A stretch of DNA of 64,000 nucleotides from Mercurialis annua. Its lineage: Eukaryota > Streptophyta > Magnoliopsida > Malpighiales > Euphorbiaceae. Position 1 is the stretch's first letter; each line of letters opens with the position of its first letter. The stretch is from assembly GCF_937616625.2 (NCBI RefSeq), contig NC_065577.1, positions 16,691,501-16,755,500 on the forward strand, written 5' to 3'. Position numbers and translations under genes: made by a program. Shown piece after piece: positions 20,755-32,213 of the stretch. The notes below the pieces were generated by a model. It did no database searches. It was not told the origin of the DNA and saw nothing but the letters and a program-made list of their open reading frames with translations.

Positions 20755-22363
20755 TGTTGATAAAATTTGCTGCAAGTGCACAGTGTCAACTCGTAATATA
20801 GACTGTGAAGTCCAGATATCGTACCCACAAGGAAAGCAACTAAATACACCCAATTAAGATACTCAATTTGGATAGCCAAAAAGATAATTTGGTTGAAGTG
20901 ATTTAAAGTTAATAAAATAGAATTAAGCAGATTTAACTTAGAATAAAATTAAGCTTTGAATAAAAATGGGTTTAAACAATAATAAGGAAGATCAGGGATT
21001 ATTAATTTTCTTTATGTCATTAATCTCATGGGATAATTGGATTATGTTATCAATTTAATGGTTCAGGCTAGTCTAATGCATCTATAACTCTCTCTCAAGC
21101 CGCTATAGATAAAAATATACAAATAACCAATTAATAAGTAGATTACTCACTCTCGTGTTATAAACTACCAAATCAAGTGATTAAATGACATTTATTAAGA
21201 AAACCTCAAGAACACGTATTCATTAACTCACTCTCGTGTTATTAATTCATACGTTGTTAATTAACTGATCTATTTCAATTAAGCTCTCTCAAGTCATAAT
21301 TAAAACATAGGGCAGTGAATGAATTGGCCAAAAACATTCAAGCATTAAGAGCATTAATTAACACATCATTTTAATAACAATCCAATATCCCAATATGATC
21401 AAGTAGACATAAGTCCAACTAATAATCCCCGAAAATGGGTTTAGCTACTCATAATTAAAGGAAATTCAACAATAACATATATGGAATTCATGATTAACAA
21501 GAACACAACGGTAATTGATCTCTCAATAATGTTGTACCTTAACTCCGGAATTCCAATATGTTTTGCGTAATAATCCCAAACTATAGAGTAGAAATGATAC
21601 TAAAATAGACTACCTCTAATGGCTAGTCTATGATCTAGATGTAAACTATAAAATGTATGATCTCTAAATTGAAAGATGATTTTTCTCTACACAAATGCAA
21701 GCTATTTATAGAGTTGCTAGGAGTGGAGCTCAAGCCAAGAATCCCTCTTCATATCATGGAGTTTGAGTGATGATCAAGCTTTGGATCTCTTCTTTCCATG
21801 TAGAGCGGAGTAGGGAGCAAGTTCTTCCATAACCGTCTTGAGTGAATCAGGGTTCACTTATCTCGTTTCCAAAGATAGCTTGATTAAATCTCATCTTGAT
21901 TCATACTTTGAGTGCAAGCCAAGGAAGATCTTTTTGAGTGTGAACCCAATATATATTGCTTATGGAAGATGTGTGAACGTATCGGCCAAGAATCCCCACG
22001 CGATTCCCAAGAATCGGATTTGAACTCTGAGATCAGGAGTCAGCCGGCCCTTGGCCGGCTCATAGTCGTGGGCCGGCTGAAGGCCGGCTGATGATTTCTT
22101 TTCCGGTTCGGTTCGGTTTTGATCGGTTTGACCCGAAACTTGGTTGGCTTTCTTGAACTCAGCTCGAATCCTTCTGGCTCTGACTATTTTTGCATTTTAA
22201 CTCTGTTTTATTCCTAAAAACTCGAGAAACATTAAATATTTACATTCTACAACTAATTTATCAAATAAGCGAAATTAACTAAATAAGCGTATATTTTACA
22301 TCATAAAATACTAAAAACTAGTAAATAAATGACCTCTAAATGACGTAAAATATACACTTATCA
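20755..22363 (-). repeat. Athila 3' LTR
   Basis: 1,609 bp, TGTTGATAAA to CACTTATCA on the plus strand. TATAAATA (minus) at 21703-21710 and a GC-rich CCGGCTG inverted-repeat block at 22041-22091. Matches 33776-35385. Confidence 0.95.
22041..22091 (-). repeat. GC-rich inverted-repeat block in Athila 3' LTR
   Basis: CAGCCGGCCC-TTGGCCGGCT and GGGCCGGCTGAAGGCCGGCT units that can fold on themselves. The 5' LTR copy is at 35062-35113, and two related blocks lie inside the element at 26127-26180 and 26225-26275. Confidence 0.8.
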
Positions 22364-24241
22364 AACCTCCTCACACTAATACCTTGCTTGTCCTCAAGCA
22401 AGAGTATGATTTATTCAAAAACACAAATCTAACTACCTACGAAATTTTGAACAATTGTCAACAACATTACTCCCGACCGATGAAAATCACGAATGCAATC
22501 GTCTAATGTCAACAACTAAAAGAGATGCAAACAAATGAGGAATGCAATTATAATGACTTATTCTGATGACATTGAGAATCCTCTTGAATTGGAATCATGT
22601 TAACTCAAGACAATCACAAAGTTACAATCATTTGCGGGACATGCGATCAATTAGTCTAATAATCGATGGACAAGTTATGACATTTCATTCATAAGCACCA
22701 AGCATAAGCATAATTTCTCACAAGATATCACTCTAACACTCAAGTGTTTCGGGTGTGAAAATGAAGCTCACTAAACATGCAAATTTGCCATAAGCTTGCT
22801 CTTAGTCCCGGACTCCACTATTTAGCTCGGTAAATGACAACTATTATATGGACTTTGAATGGGTTGTAACTTGGCTAAGGGTCGGGGTAGGAGAATTTGG
22901 ATATTTTTGGCTACAACTTGACTTGAAGATCAACATTTTCTATGAAGTGTAAGTAATGAACTAGCTCGGAATTTTTCGCACAAGTGAACTTTTCTTTCTT
23001 TTATTTGCCTTTCTTTATTTATTTTCTTTTACTAATTTTTATTGATTTTATTTTTCTTTGTTATTCATTCTTGTTTTCTTTTTCTTTTCTTTTAAGGCAT
23101 TTATTTTCTTTTTCAACACTTGTTCACAGTTTCTTTTTCTTCGTCAAGCTAGATTCACGTTTATTTTCTTAACTTAAGTTGACCAAGTCAAATTGGGGTG
23201 TTTAAAAAGGTGAAATGTAAAAGGGTAAGTGTTTGAAATGTTGTAAAAATCAAAGAAATGGCTAAGGCTCAAGGGGTGTAAACTAAGGGTAGAAAGGGTA
23301 GGCTTTTGAAAGTGGTCTAAAAGAATGGGGTAATCCTAATGCCATAATCATTTAGTTGTCAAAAACTCAGCCGTATAGTCTCGAACGGACACCGAGCAAG
23401 TTCTAGGAATTCCGCATATAATCAACACTCATCAATAATTAATCAGGCTCAAAATGCTCAAAATATGGTGATGTTATGCCACATGCTTGACTCCTATGAA
23501 ATCATGTCAATTTATGCCCAAGATTTTCAAAATTAACCAATTTTCACGCATATCATGCATCCGCATTAGGTAACTTTGATCATGTTCAAGATTACACAAC
23601 CAACCATCAGAATTCACCATAATCTCATCAAAACATGTCATACAAATTGCATTTCATTAGGCAAGCATCAACATTTAATTGTTTAAACTAGAAAATGCAT
23701 TCAAAACATTCATTGACCGGGAGATAACCATTAATGACAAAATTTCAAAACTACGCCTAAAACACTAAAATGACGAGTAAAAATTTAAAATTAGGAGCCC
23801 TCCTCACACTATTTATTAATATAATCTATTCTAATCTATTTAATCAATTTTTTATTATTTTTATTATTTTTCTTCATTCTCCACCCCCCACTTGAAAAGA
23901 ATGCATTGTCCTCAATGTAAATAAAAGTGCACAAAAAGAAGAAGAATAATAAAAATTCTTCCCTTTTGAAGGTTGCAGCAGAATTTTTTCCACAGAGCTG
24001 TGTCTGTATTCGACTGATGACAATGTCTGCTTTAAGCACATGGTGGTGGCTGGCCAACAAATAAAAGCTAAAGAAACTTGTTAAAATAAAAAATTAAAAC
24101 ATAAAATGAAAAGTGCTACATAACAAAAAAAAGTACGAATAAGTCCTAAAGCAAACTAAAACATAATAGAACTAATGAGTAATAAGTCAGACTGAAACAT
24201 AAGATAACTAATAAGTACGAAAACAACATAAAACAACAAAT
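22364..24241 (-). other. Athila 3' non-coding region with PPT and repeated hairpin/purine modules
   Basis: About 1.9 kb after the last ORF, without a gene. The LTR-proximal PPT is GTGTGAGGAGGTT (minus, 22364-22376). Six bases before it is a hairpin CTTGCTTG-AGGA-CAAGCAAG (22383-22402). A second GTGTGAGGAGGG lies at 23799-23810, and a second hairpin with the same AGGA loop, CATTG-AGGA-CAATG (23904-23917), lies just before a GTGGGGGGTGG tract (23880-23890). A T-rich plus-strand stretch spans 22984-23170. Confidence 0.75.
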
Positions 24242-25456
24242 TCAAACACTGCCTCCTCTACGAGATCGAGACCCTCTGCGAAGTTCATCCATCGCTTCTC
24301 GGTTGGTTCGCACATCCTGCTCAATCCGACGAACTGCTGCTCGTGTCTCTGCTACGTCAGTCTCAATCCGATCAACAACTGCCCGAGCATCTGCTACGTC
24401 CCTCTGAACATTCTGACAGATGCGAGTCAGACGTCTCAGTAAAGTGCGCAATGGAACACGTGCTCTGGCAGGAGGTGGCACTGGTATATCAACTGGAACT
24501 GCTGGAGGAACTAATGGATCGACAACTGGAGGTGGTGGAACTTCGTCTGCCTGAACAGGATGAGCCTGAATATTTCGCCAAACGCCTTGGATTTTCTGAA
24601 AATTGAGGCGTTCGATGGTCTCAAAAGTAATCATGTCACGACGCTCCGTGACCTTGGTTTCGCCAGTCGGAATCCCTACCCGAGCCTTCTGAAGAATTCT
24701 GCTAATCAAAATTGGAAAAACCAACGCTTTTCCCTTGAACCGTGCAGCATCAAAAATATGATCCATAATAATGGTAGCAAGAGGTATCCCCTGAACTCGA
24801 CCTGGAAAACCAAACAACATCCTATCCATCCAATATAAATCAGTCACTCGTACCTCGTTCAGCCCACTAGCTTTAGGTGAAACGTTGAAAGCAAAAAGAT
24901 AAGCTAACAACCGCGGACGAAGCTCCAAATTCTTAGCTAGAAAGCATCGCATTCCCCTCTCTGCTGCCCAATCAATGTGGAACTTATGCTTGGCAATATC
25001 CACACTCCATTCCTTGTCACTTATAATTTCCTTCCGAAAGGCATGAAATTCAGGACAACCTTCGCCTTGAACTGGTAGTTCCAACAATTCATTCAACAAA
25101 TCCATCGAAATGTTGATTTGTCGACCACGCACAAAGCTCTCAATGACAGCCACCTTTGCCCGCTCCTTGTACTTGATATTAGCGTAGAATTCCCTCACCA
25201 AGATTGGGTAATACTCACCATTGAGGTCAAGTATTTTAGCCCAACCCAAGCTAGCAAAAGCGTCTCTGATCTCAAACTCCGCATCAACCTCTCGATGGAC
25301 CGTTTTCTCAAGAATCATCGTGTGTGATGCAGATGAGTCGAACCAGTCACTGTTTTCTGCTGTCAGAAATCTGCTAGAGTCATGAGGAACACCCTTTCGT
25401 TTCCTCTGTGCCTGTTTTCCTCTTGAAGTCCCAGCGGCAGTCGATTTCTGAGTCAT
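24242..25456 (-). CDS. Athila ORF4: putative plant transposon protein, env position
   Basis: 404 codons, ATG at 25456. The N-terminus is basic (GKQAQRKRKG, a possible nuclear signal), followed by a globular part of about 250 residues that resembles the putative plant transposon protein domain often found after pol in Athila elements. Next comes a proline-rich linker (about residues 306-338) and a C-terminal coiled coil (about 339-395, with repeating heptads such as VADARAVVDRIETDVAETRA), ending in a basic tail. I see no signal peptide or membrane segment, so despite its envelope position it is not a typical envelope protein. A splice-acceptor consensus (TATTTCAG|G, minus) lies 6 bp upstream of the ATG. 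The frame is intact, in line with the young age of the element. Function unknown. Confidence 0.8.
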   Translation of the reverse strand: MTQKSTAAGTSRGKQAQRKRKGVPHDSSRFLTAENSDWFDSSASHTMILEKTVHREVDAEFEIRDAFASLGWAKILDLNGEYYPILVREFYANIKYKERAKVAVIESFVRGRQINISMDLLNELLELPVQGEGCPEFHAFRKEIISDKEWSVDIAKHKFHIDWAAERGMRCFLAKNLELRPRLLAYLFAFNVSPKASGLNEVRVTDLYWMDRMLFGFPGRVQGIPLATIIMDHIFDAARFKGKALVFPILISRILQKARVGIPTGETKVTERRDMITFETIERLNFQKIQGVWRNIQAHPVQADEVPPPPVVDPLVPPAVPVDIPVPPPARARVPLRTLLRRLTRICQNVQRDVADARAVVDRIETDVAETRAAVRRIEQDVRTNREAMDELRRGSRSRRGGSV

Positions 25457-26126
25457 TTTATCCTGAAATACTTACAAAATTTACACAACAAATCCTACCA
25501 ATATTAACAACAACCAACAATATATTCACAAAGTGTCCAATTACTCACATTTGTTTCCATTTAATTGTTTAAACTACATGCCAACATTATTTATTTATTT
25601 TGACAAATTCTATGGTATTAAGCTTAAATAATGTGCAAAAAGTGTGTGGGTGAATCCTTATTGGAGTACAAGAAGTGATTACAACTTCTATTAACACTAG
25701 AATTTAAATTTATTCAATTCCCCTAATTTTCAATTTCTAGGGTTCTTCCTAATTTTTGTTTGTATTTTGTCAATTTGATGCAATCTAAGGTTGGAAAACT
25801 CAAATTACATGTTGGGTAAACAACCTAAAAGCTTACTAACTATGTTAACCTCACCAATTTTATTAACAACACCACCTTAGTAAAAATTGAATTTCAAATT
25901 CTAGAGAGAAAAAGTGAAAGAAGCATGTACCTTATTTGATGAATATGGACAAAATAACCTTGGGGATGATGGTGGAACCTCTCAATTGGTGTGAAATGCT
26001 TAATATTTAATTTGATTTGGTGTTTGAAGCAACTATAAATGATAAGCTTTTGAAAATGGAAGAGCTATGGAGGGAAAGAAGTGAAAATGCCAAAAAAATG
26101 CTTCTTAAAAAACGGACTCAGACCAT
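25457..26126 (-). promoter_or_regulatory. Candidate ORF4 promoter, 5' UTR and intron
   Basis: On the minus strand: a TTTATAG element at 26032-26040, an ATG-free stretch, a donor-like AAG|GTACAT with intron start at 25930, a T-rich 468-nt segment, and the acceptor CAG|G at 25463, 6 bp before the ORF4 ATG. Two GC-rich blocks like those of the LTR lie just upstream (26127-26275). The reading as an independent transcription unit is inference; the TATA element is weak. Confidence 0.35.
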
Positions 26127-26275
26127 CAGCCGGTCCTTGGCCGGCCTGCGATCGTGGGCCGGCTGAAGGCCGGCTGAAGGTCTGCTTCAAATTTCAACAT
26201 TTTTTTTTTCGTTTTTAAATTAATCGGCCGGTGCTTGGCCGGTCTGACATCGAGGACCGGCTGAGCACCGGCTGA
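26127..26275 (-). repeat. Two internal copies of the LTR GC-rich inverted-repeat block
   Basis: 26127-26180 has CAGCCGG-TCC-TTGGCCGG and GGGCCGGCTGAAGGCCGGCT, as in the LTR. 26225-26275 is a variant with CGGCCGGTGC and GACCGGCTGAGCACCGG, in which the changed bases remain complementary to one another (GTGC with GCAC). Confidence 0.8.
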
Positions 26276-26573
26276 CTTGCTGGAAAGAATTTTTTTGAAA
26301 GAATTTTTTTTTTTTTTCGTTTTTATTTTATTTTGATTTATATTGAGCTCTAAATTTATTAAACATAAAACGTAAATTAAAAACAAACATAAGGTGCAAC
26401 ACATTAATAACACAAGAAATTGTGGGCTCTTTATTTAATTCAACTTGTTAAAATGACATAAAAAAAATAAAAACAAAACACGAAAAACACAAACGCAACA
26501 TAAAAATCAAACACACAGAACGAACACACACTACTAACTCCTCCTAGCCCCACAATTTTGAACCAAAATTTCC

Positions 26574-27299
26574 CTAGAACGCATTTTTAGGCCTCATGCA
26601 AAATTGTTTCCTAGGGCGTCCAACTTTTCCGGTACTGATAATTCTTGGGCGACCCCTAGCTCGAACCATCTCTCCACAAAGATTCTCCGCCCCATAGGGT
26701 TCTATCACCTCATCATTCCCTACATAGAATGCTATCTCTTTCTCCACCTCATCCTCAAAAAGTTTACGCATAGCACGCCGAGTTGCCTCCTTAGCCCCCT
26801 CATCATCCGAAATTTCAATGGGGTTGAAAAAGCAACCCGAGGGAAAGAAAAAATCCCCCGGAGTAGAATAGTCAGTAGAAAAAGAAGAAGTATAAGGAGG
26901 AGAGCTCATTCCTAACAGAGAATGTTCTTTCTCCTTAGGTTTAGGAGTTTCAACTTCGAATGTCTCCACCGGACCTTCTTCACCCTCATCCTCTTCCGGA
27001 TCTTCCTCGGATTCGCTATCCGAATCTTCCTCGGATTCACCATCCGTGTCCTTCTCAGATTCATCATCCATTTCATCATTGGGTGGTACTGGTTGGAATA
27101 ATTGATCCTCGTAGTCTACGGGTTCGTAGACACCCTCTGGAATCCAAGGCTCGAGTTCCTCGGGGTACTGATATGCCTCAAGTGGCTCGAACTCGGGATA
27201 AGAATCATACGATGGATATTCATACTCATATGATGGAGCTTCGTATTCATCCTCGGTGTCCGAATGAGTAGCGGATGAGTAACCGGAATAATAACCCAT
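26574..27299 (-). CDS. Athila ORF3: acidic protein with two AT-hook-like motifs
   Basis: 241 codons, ATG at 27299, intact. I do not recognise the family. Residues 1-75 are rich in Tyr, Glu, Ser and Pro; 76-112 are a nearly pure acidic run of Asp, Glu and Ser; IEISDDE (161-167) resembles a SUMO-interacting motif; 171-192 is a charged helix-like segment; RARGRPR (213-219) and VGRPRK (226-231) are AT-hook-like. This layout suggests a nuclear DNA-binding protein with an acidic, activation-like half. A consensus TATA box lies 96 bp upstream on the same strand and the intervening leader has no ATG, so the gene may be transcribed separately from gag-pol. It could also be read from a spliced full-length RNA. 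Function is not established. Confidence 0.7.
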   Translation of the reverse strand: MGYYSGYSSATHSDTEDEYEAPSYEYEYPSYDSYPEFEPLEAYQYPEELEPWIPEGVYEPVDYEDQLFQPVPPNDEMDDESEKDTDGESEEDSDSESEEDPEEDEGEEGPVETFEVETPKPKEKEHSLLGMSSPPYTSSFSTDYSTPGDFFFPSGCFFNPIEISDDEGAKEATRRAMRKLFEDEVEKEIAFYVGNDEVIEPYGAENLCGEMVRARGRPRIISTGKVGRPRKQFCMRPKNAF

Positions 27300-28121
27300 G
27301 ATGCCGAAAGAAGTTATGAGAATTGAGTTTGTAGAATGAGAAGAAAGCTATGAGAATTGTGTTTGAGATGAAGAATTTGTGGAATTAGTGGTTCTATTTA
27401 TAGGGTTTCGAACGGTAGCTAACTAAGGTAAAACACTCTATTTAGGAAGCTAACAAAACTAGAAAAGACAGTTACCTTAAGAACTAAAGCACACAAAAGC
27501 TAATTAAATGTTAATAAAGGAAACTTACATATGTACAATTTTTCATAAAGAAATAAATCCATGCACAAGTAAATATTTTCATAATTAGGAAGTTAGCTTA
27601 TATACTACTTATTTTTTAAAGAAATAAACTCATGCAAAAGTTAACTTTTCTACTAGGAAATAAAAATATATACCATATTTTCTAATATGAATACAATCAA
27701 ATAAGATAGCTAATGTGAATATGAAAAAAAATGAAATAAATTTAAATGAAAGAATATATTTTTTTGTTTAATGAAAAATCAAAGACAATATTTTATTTTA
27801 TTTTTATTGTGATAAAATCACCATCTTATTTATTTGCAAGAATACATGTTAAAGAAAATATTGACATTTGAAAATGAGAAGCTAAATTAAATATGGAAAA
27901 AAAAATAGATAAATATTTTTTTTTATTTATTTTTAGACAAGGTTTAAAGAAAATAAGCTTAAAAATAAATAAATAAGAGCACAGCACCCCCACACAGACA
28001 GATGAAAATATCAAAAGAAAATTCATGTCTGTTAAAATATGAGGATGCGACTGAGCAATTTGGAATTTCTCCCAAATCGTGCTTGTTTAAGGTCACTAGC
28101 CTTGACCATATGTTACCTGGA
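27300..28121 (-). other. Spacer between Athila pol and ORF3
   Basis: AT-rich, no gene. It holds the ORF3 TATA box at its downstream end (27395-27402) and long A/T runs (for example 27890-27930). Nothing else is recognised. Confidence 0.6.
27395..27402 (-). promoter_or_regulatory. TATA box upstream of Athila ORF3
   Basis: Minus strand CCCTATAAATAGAAC, a full plant TATA consensus, as good as that of the LTR (CTCTATAAATAGC). Predicted start near 27365 would give a 5' UTR of about 65 nt, CT/CA-rich and without ATG. Confidence 0.6.
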
Positions 28122-31100
28122 TCAAGCTGGGGTGGTGAGAGTGAAACACTCTCGTCCTTCATCAGTTAACGGTCCTAAGTATGGCTTGCATCTCTGTCCA
28201 TTAACCTTGAAAGACTCACCATTGCTATTTTCCAGCTCAATTGCTCCGTGATCAGCTACATGTCGTACCTTGAATGGTCCACTCCACCTTGATTTAAGCT
28301 TCCCAGGGAACAGACGTAAGCGAGAATTATACAGTAACACAAAACTGCCTGCTGTAAACTGCTTAGGCACAATGTGAGCATCGTGCCACTTCTTAGTCTT
28401 TTCCTTGTAGAGCTTTGCATTCTCATAAGCTGTTAAGCGGAACTCATCAAGTTCATTCAACTGTAATAACCGCTTCTCCTTAGATGCCTTGGGATCAAAA
28501 TTCAGCTCCTTGATTGCCCAATACGCTCGATGTTCTAGCTCCAAGGGCAAGTGACACGCTTTTCCAAACACCAATTTATAAGGAGACATACCAATTGGTG
28601 TTTTGAAGGCTGTTCGATATGCCCAAAGTGCATCGTCCAGTTTCAGAGACCAATCTTTGCGCGTGTTATTGACTGTTTTCTCCAGAATCCGTTTCAGCTC
28701 TCTGTTGGATACTTCAACTTGTCCGCTTGTCTGTGGATGATAAGGAGTTGCCACTCTATGATAGACATTGTACTTCTTCATTAAAGCATCAAACTGTCTA
28801 TTGCAGAAGTGCGAACCCCCATCACTGATAATAGCACGTGGTACTCCAAATGTGTTGATCAGCTTTTTCAGGAAATTCAGAACCACTTTTCCATCATTGG
28901 TAGGTAAAGCTGCTGCTTCCACCCATTTCGACACGTAGTCGACACAAACCAAGATATACTGGTTCCCAAAAGACATAGGGAATGGTCCCATGAAATCGAT
29001 ACCCCAAACATCAAAAATTTCAACCTCCTGAATGGAAGTGAGCGGCATCTCATTCCTCCTCGAAATATTTCCTGTTCGCTGACATCTCCCACAATGCTCC
29101 ACAAATGTTCTAGCATCGCGAAATATTGTAGGCCAGAAAAATCCACTTTCCAAGACACGAGCTGCAGTCCGAGCTGACCCATAATGGCCTGCATAATCCG
29201 AAGCGTGGCATTGCCTCATGATGGGAAACATTTCCTCTTCTGCAACACACCTCCGAATCATTCCATCTCCACAAACTTTGAACAGATAGGGATCATCCCA
29301 GAGATATCGTCTAACATCAGACATAAATTTCTTTCGCTGGTGGTAGTTCAGGTCTGATGGCATGATGGAAGCGGAGAGGTAATTTGCAAAATCTGCATAC
29401 CACGGCCTCGCTTTATCTCTTATGAACATGAGCGTTTCATCAGGGAAACTCTCATTGATGAAATCTCCATCTATTACAGGCTCTGGCACCTCTAATCTTG
29501 ATAGGTGGTCTGCGACCACATTCTCAGTACCCTTCTTATCCTTGATTTCGATATCAAACTCTTGAAGGAGTAAAATCCATCGAATCAATCTAGGCTTAGC
29601 ATCCTGCTTAGCGAAAAGATATCGAAGTGCAGCATGGTCAGTGTAGATTATAATTTTAGAGCCAAGAAGATATGACCTAAATTTATCCACTGCAAACACT
29701 ACAGCCAACATCTCTTTTTCTGTGGTAGTGTAGTTCAGCTGAGCTCCGGAAAGAGTACGACTAGCATAGTAGATGACATGAAGCTTCTTATCTTTCCTTT
29801 GCCCCAAAACACTACCCAACGCCTGATCACTTGCATCGCACATGAGTTCAAATGGAAGATTCCAATCTGGACAAGATATGACTGGGGCAGTAACGAGTGC
29901 CTCTTTCAACTTGAGAAATGACGCTAAGCAGGCATCAGTGAACACAAAAGGCGCATCCTTGACAAGTAAGTTTGTCAGAGGACGTGCTATAGATGAAAAA
30001 TCTTTAATGAAGCGGCGATAAAACCCTGCATGCCCTAAAAAGGCACGAACTCCCTTCACTGTAAGTGGAGGTGGCAGTCTCTCGATCACCTCAGTCTTTG
30101 CTCGGTCCACTTCTATACCCTCCTTGGATATCTTATGTCCTAAAACAATGCCCTCTTCCACCATGAAGTGGCATTTCTCCCAGTTTAATACCAGATTAGT
30201 TTCCTCGCACCTTTGCAAGACTCTATCCAGATTTTGAAGACATCTTTCAAAGGAATCTCCAAATACCGAGAAGTCATCCATGAATACTTCCATAATATCT
30301 TCGATCATGTCATTGAAGATGGAAGTCATGCATCTCTGAAATGTAGCAGGAGCATTACACAGACCAAAGGGCATACGGCGATATGCGAAAGTGCCGTATG
30401 GACAGGTGAATGTAGTTTTCTCTTGGTCCTCTGGATAAATCAGAATTTGATTATATCCCGAGTATCCATCAAGAAAACAATAGAATGCATGACCCGCCAC
30501 TCTTTCCAACATCTGATCAATGAACGGAAGTGGAAAATGATCCTTCCTTGTTTCTGTATTCAGCTTCCTGTAATCAATACATACTCGCCAACCAGTAACT
30601 GTGCGAGTTGAGATTTGCTCTCCCTTGTCGTTTTCCACGACTGTCATACCTCCTTTCTTAGGTACGCACTGAATCGGGCTTACCCATGCGCTGTCGGAAA
30701 TGGGATAAATAATGCCCGCATCAAGTAGTTTCACAATTTCCTTATGAACTACTTCCTTCATATTTGGATTCAGCCTTCTCTGCCTCTGTGCAGAGGTTTT
30801 GGATTCATCCTCGAGATGAATCTGATGCATTACCACAGAAGGACTGATCCCTCTGATATCTGAGATCTGCCACCCAACAGCCAAAATTCGTCCCTTGACT
30901 GTGTTGATGACCTTCTGCTCTTGCTCCTTGGTGAGCTTATTGCTGATAATGATAGGTAAAGTACTGTCAGCTCCCAAGAAAGCGTACCGAAGATGTGCTG
31001 GTAAAGTCTTGAGTTCCAGCTTAGGTGGCTTTTCTGAAGAAGGAGGAGTGATGTGTTTGTTCTTGACCAATGGCTCAAGAATTGGTTCCTCCTCGCATTC

Positions 31101-32213
31101 TTCCTCTTCTTGACTGGAAACCAACTGTGCATTCGCACAAGTGCGAATATGTGCTCGTACGGGACTTTCCAGTTCTGTCTTTTGGTCTGCCACAGGGCAT
31201 TCACAAGTAAACTCCATACTACTTATGTCATCCTGATCCCAATCAGAGTTCAATATGGAGTTGTTTTCTTCTATCCGCTCTTGCACTAGCTCGTCCACCA
31301 TGTCAATCTGCATCCATTTCTCCTCGATATTGGGGTGGCGTGTAATCTTCTTCATGTCAAACTCAACACTCTCCTCCCCAATTCTCAAAGTCAGTTTACC
31401 ATTATGCACATCAATAAGAGCTCTGCCAGTGTTCATGAACGGTCGCCCCAAGATCATCGGGCAGTCCCTGTCGGCTGCATAATCAAGGACAACAAAATCT
31501 ACAGGAAATATAAACTTGTTAACCTTAACCAAAACATCCTCCACAATCCCATGTGGCTTCTTCAAAGAGTGATCTGCCAATTGTAACATCATTGGGGTAG
31601 CTTGTACCTGCTGATCACCAAATATGCTCCGGAACAGAGATAGGGGCATCAAATTTATACTAGCACCTAAATCACACAGACAATTAATGGACTGCATGTT
31701 ACCAATAGTACAGGGAATAGTAAAACTCCCTGGATCCTGAAGTTTCGTCGGAAGATTGCTCAAGATGATTGAGCTGCAGTTCTTTGTCATGGGTACTGTA
31801 CCTTCTACCTCCCAACTCCGTTTGTTGGTGATGATCTCTTTTAGAAACTTGGCATAATGTGGCATTTCGCGTAAAGCGTCAGCCAGACTGATGTTGATTT
31901 GCAGTTTCTTGAAAGTGTCTAAAAACTGGTGGAACTTCCAAGTATCTTGCGGTTTCTTCAATCGCTGAGGGAATGGTATTTTTGGTACGTACGGAGGTAG
32001 TGGAGTAGGTTTAGTGACTACCTTTTCAGGTTCCTTTTCCTTTCTCTGCTCCTTTTCTACCTCTGTGCTAGTACTTGCTGCGTATGGATCATCCAATGCC
32101 TTTCCATTCCTCAGTTCAATTGCTTTCAAATGTTCTCGGGGGTTTTCCTCAGTAGTGGAGTGCTTTCGCCATCTGCTGTATTTGCAATTCTTGATTGTGA
32201 ATAGTAGCAGCAT
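28122..32213 (-). CDS. pol: Athila pol: protease, reverse transcriptase, RNase H, integrase
   Basis: 1,363 codons, uninterrupted. Protease with [10 protein letters not shown] (Asp at about residue 181); a linker with several acidic runs; RT with [19 protein letters not shown] and FMDD (about 643); RNase H with [10 protein letters not shown] (about 792) and [10 protein letters not shown]; integrase zinc domain with HxxxxxGH and CGRCQ (about 1000-1040), then the DDE core with WGIDFMGPF (about 1071), [10 protein letters not shown] and [14 protein letters not shown]. The integrase C-terminus ([12 protein letters not shown]) is present with no chromodomain, as usual for Athila. The region overlaps gag by 65 bp in another frame; the gag-like linker ([13 protein letters not shown]) starts in this frame, so one frameshift separates what is a single frame in many relatives. 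The element could be active if that shift is read through. Confidence 0.92.
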   Translation of the reverse strand: MLLLFTIKNCKYSRWRKHSTTEENPREHLKAIELRNGKALDDPYAASTSTEVEKEQRKEKEPEKVVTKPTPLPPYVPKIPFPQRLKKPQDTWKFHQFLDTFKKLQINISLADALREMPHYAKFLKEIITNKRSWEVEGTVPMTKNCSSIILSNLPTKLQDPGSFTIPCTIGNMQSINCLCDLGASINLMPLSLFRSIFGDQQVQATPMMLQLADHSLKKPHGIVEDVLVKVNKFIFPVDFVVLDYAADRDCPMILGRPFMNTGRALIDVHNGKLTLRIGEESVEFDMKKITRHPNIEEKWMQIDMVDELVQERIEENNSILNSDWDQDDISSMEFTCECPVADQKTELESPVRAHIRTCANAQLVSSQEEEECEEEPILEPLVKNKHITPPSSEKPPKLELKTLPAHLRYAFLGADSTLPIIISNKLTKEQEQKVINTVKGRILAVGWQISDIRGISPSVVMHQIHLEDESKTSAQRQRRLNPNMKEVVHKEIVKLLDAGIIYPISDSAWVSPIQCVPKKGGMTVVENDKGEQISTRTVTGWRVCIDYRKLNTETRKDHFPLPFIDQMLERVAGHAFYCFLDGYSGYNQILIYPEDQEKTTFTCPYGTFAYRRMPFGLCNAPATFQRCMTSIFNDMIEDIMEVFMDDFSVFGDSFERCLQNLDRVLQRCEETNLVLNWEKCHFMVEEGIVLGHKISKEGIEVDRAKTEVIERLPPPLTVKGVRAFLGHAGFYRRFIKDFSSIARPLTNLLVKDAPFVFTDACLASFLKLKEALVTAPVISCPDWNLPFELMCDASDQALGSVLGQRKDKKLHVIYYASRTLSGAQLNYTTTEKEMLAVVFAVDKFRSYLLGSKIIIYTDHAALRYLFAKQDAKPRLIRWILLLQEFDIEIKDKKGTENVVADHLSRLEVPEPVIDGDFINESFPDETLMFIRDKARPWYADFANYLSASIMPSDLNYHQRKKFMSDVRRYLWDDPYLFKVCGDGMIRRCVAEEEMFPIMRQCHASDYAGHYGSARTAARVLESGFFWPTIFRDARTFVEHCGRCQRTGNISRRNEMPLTSIQEVEIFDVWGIDFMGPFPMSFGNQYILVCVDYVSKWVEAAALPTNDGKVVLNFLKKLINTFGVPRAIISDGGSHFCNRQFDALMKKYNVYHRVATPYHPQTSGQVEVSNRELKRILEKTVNNTRKDWSLKLDDALWAYRTAFKTPIGMSPYKLVFGKACHLPLELEHRAYWAIKELNFDPKASKEKRLLQLNELDEFRLTAYENAKLYKEKTKKWHDAHIVPKQFTAGSFVLLYNSRLRLFPGKLKSRWSGPFKVRHVADHGAIELENSNGESFKVNGQRCKPYLGPLTDEGRECFTLTTPA
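31131..31148. repeat. Inverted repeat inside Athila pol
   Basis: ATTCGCAC-AA-GTGCGAAT, an 8-bp stem, in the linker between protease and RT. It keeps the reading frame (coding RTCAN on the minus strand). Confidence 0.7.

Noticed and set aside
21838..22023. 61-codon open stretch repeated at 34859-35044
   Set aside because: Identical because it lies in the two Athila LTRs; no sign of coding function.
24343..24838. Open stretches on the plus strand opposite ORF4
   Set aside because: Antisense shadows of the intact minus-strand ORF4; codon content follows the other strand.
24242..25456. ORF4 as a true envelope glycoprotein
   Set aside because: No signal peptide, membrane segment or cysteine pattern; only its place matches.
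30213..30611. 132-codon open stretch on the plus strand
   Set aside because: Antisense to the conserved RT of Athila pol.
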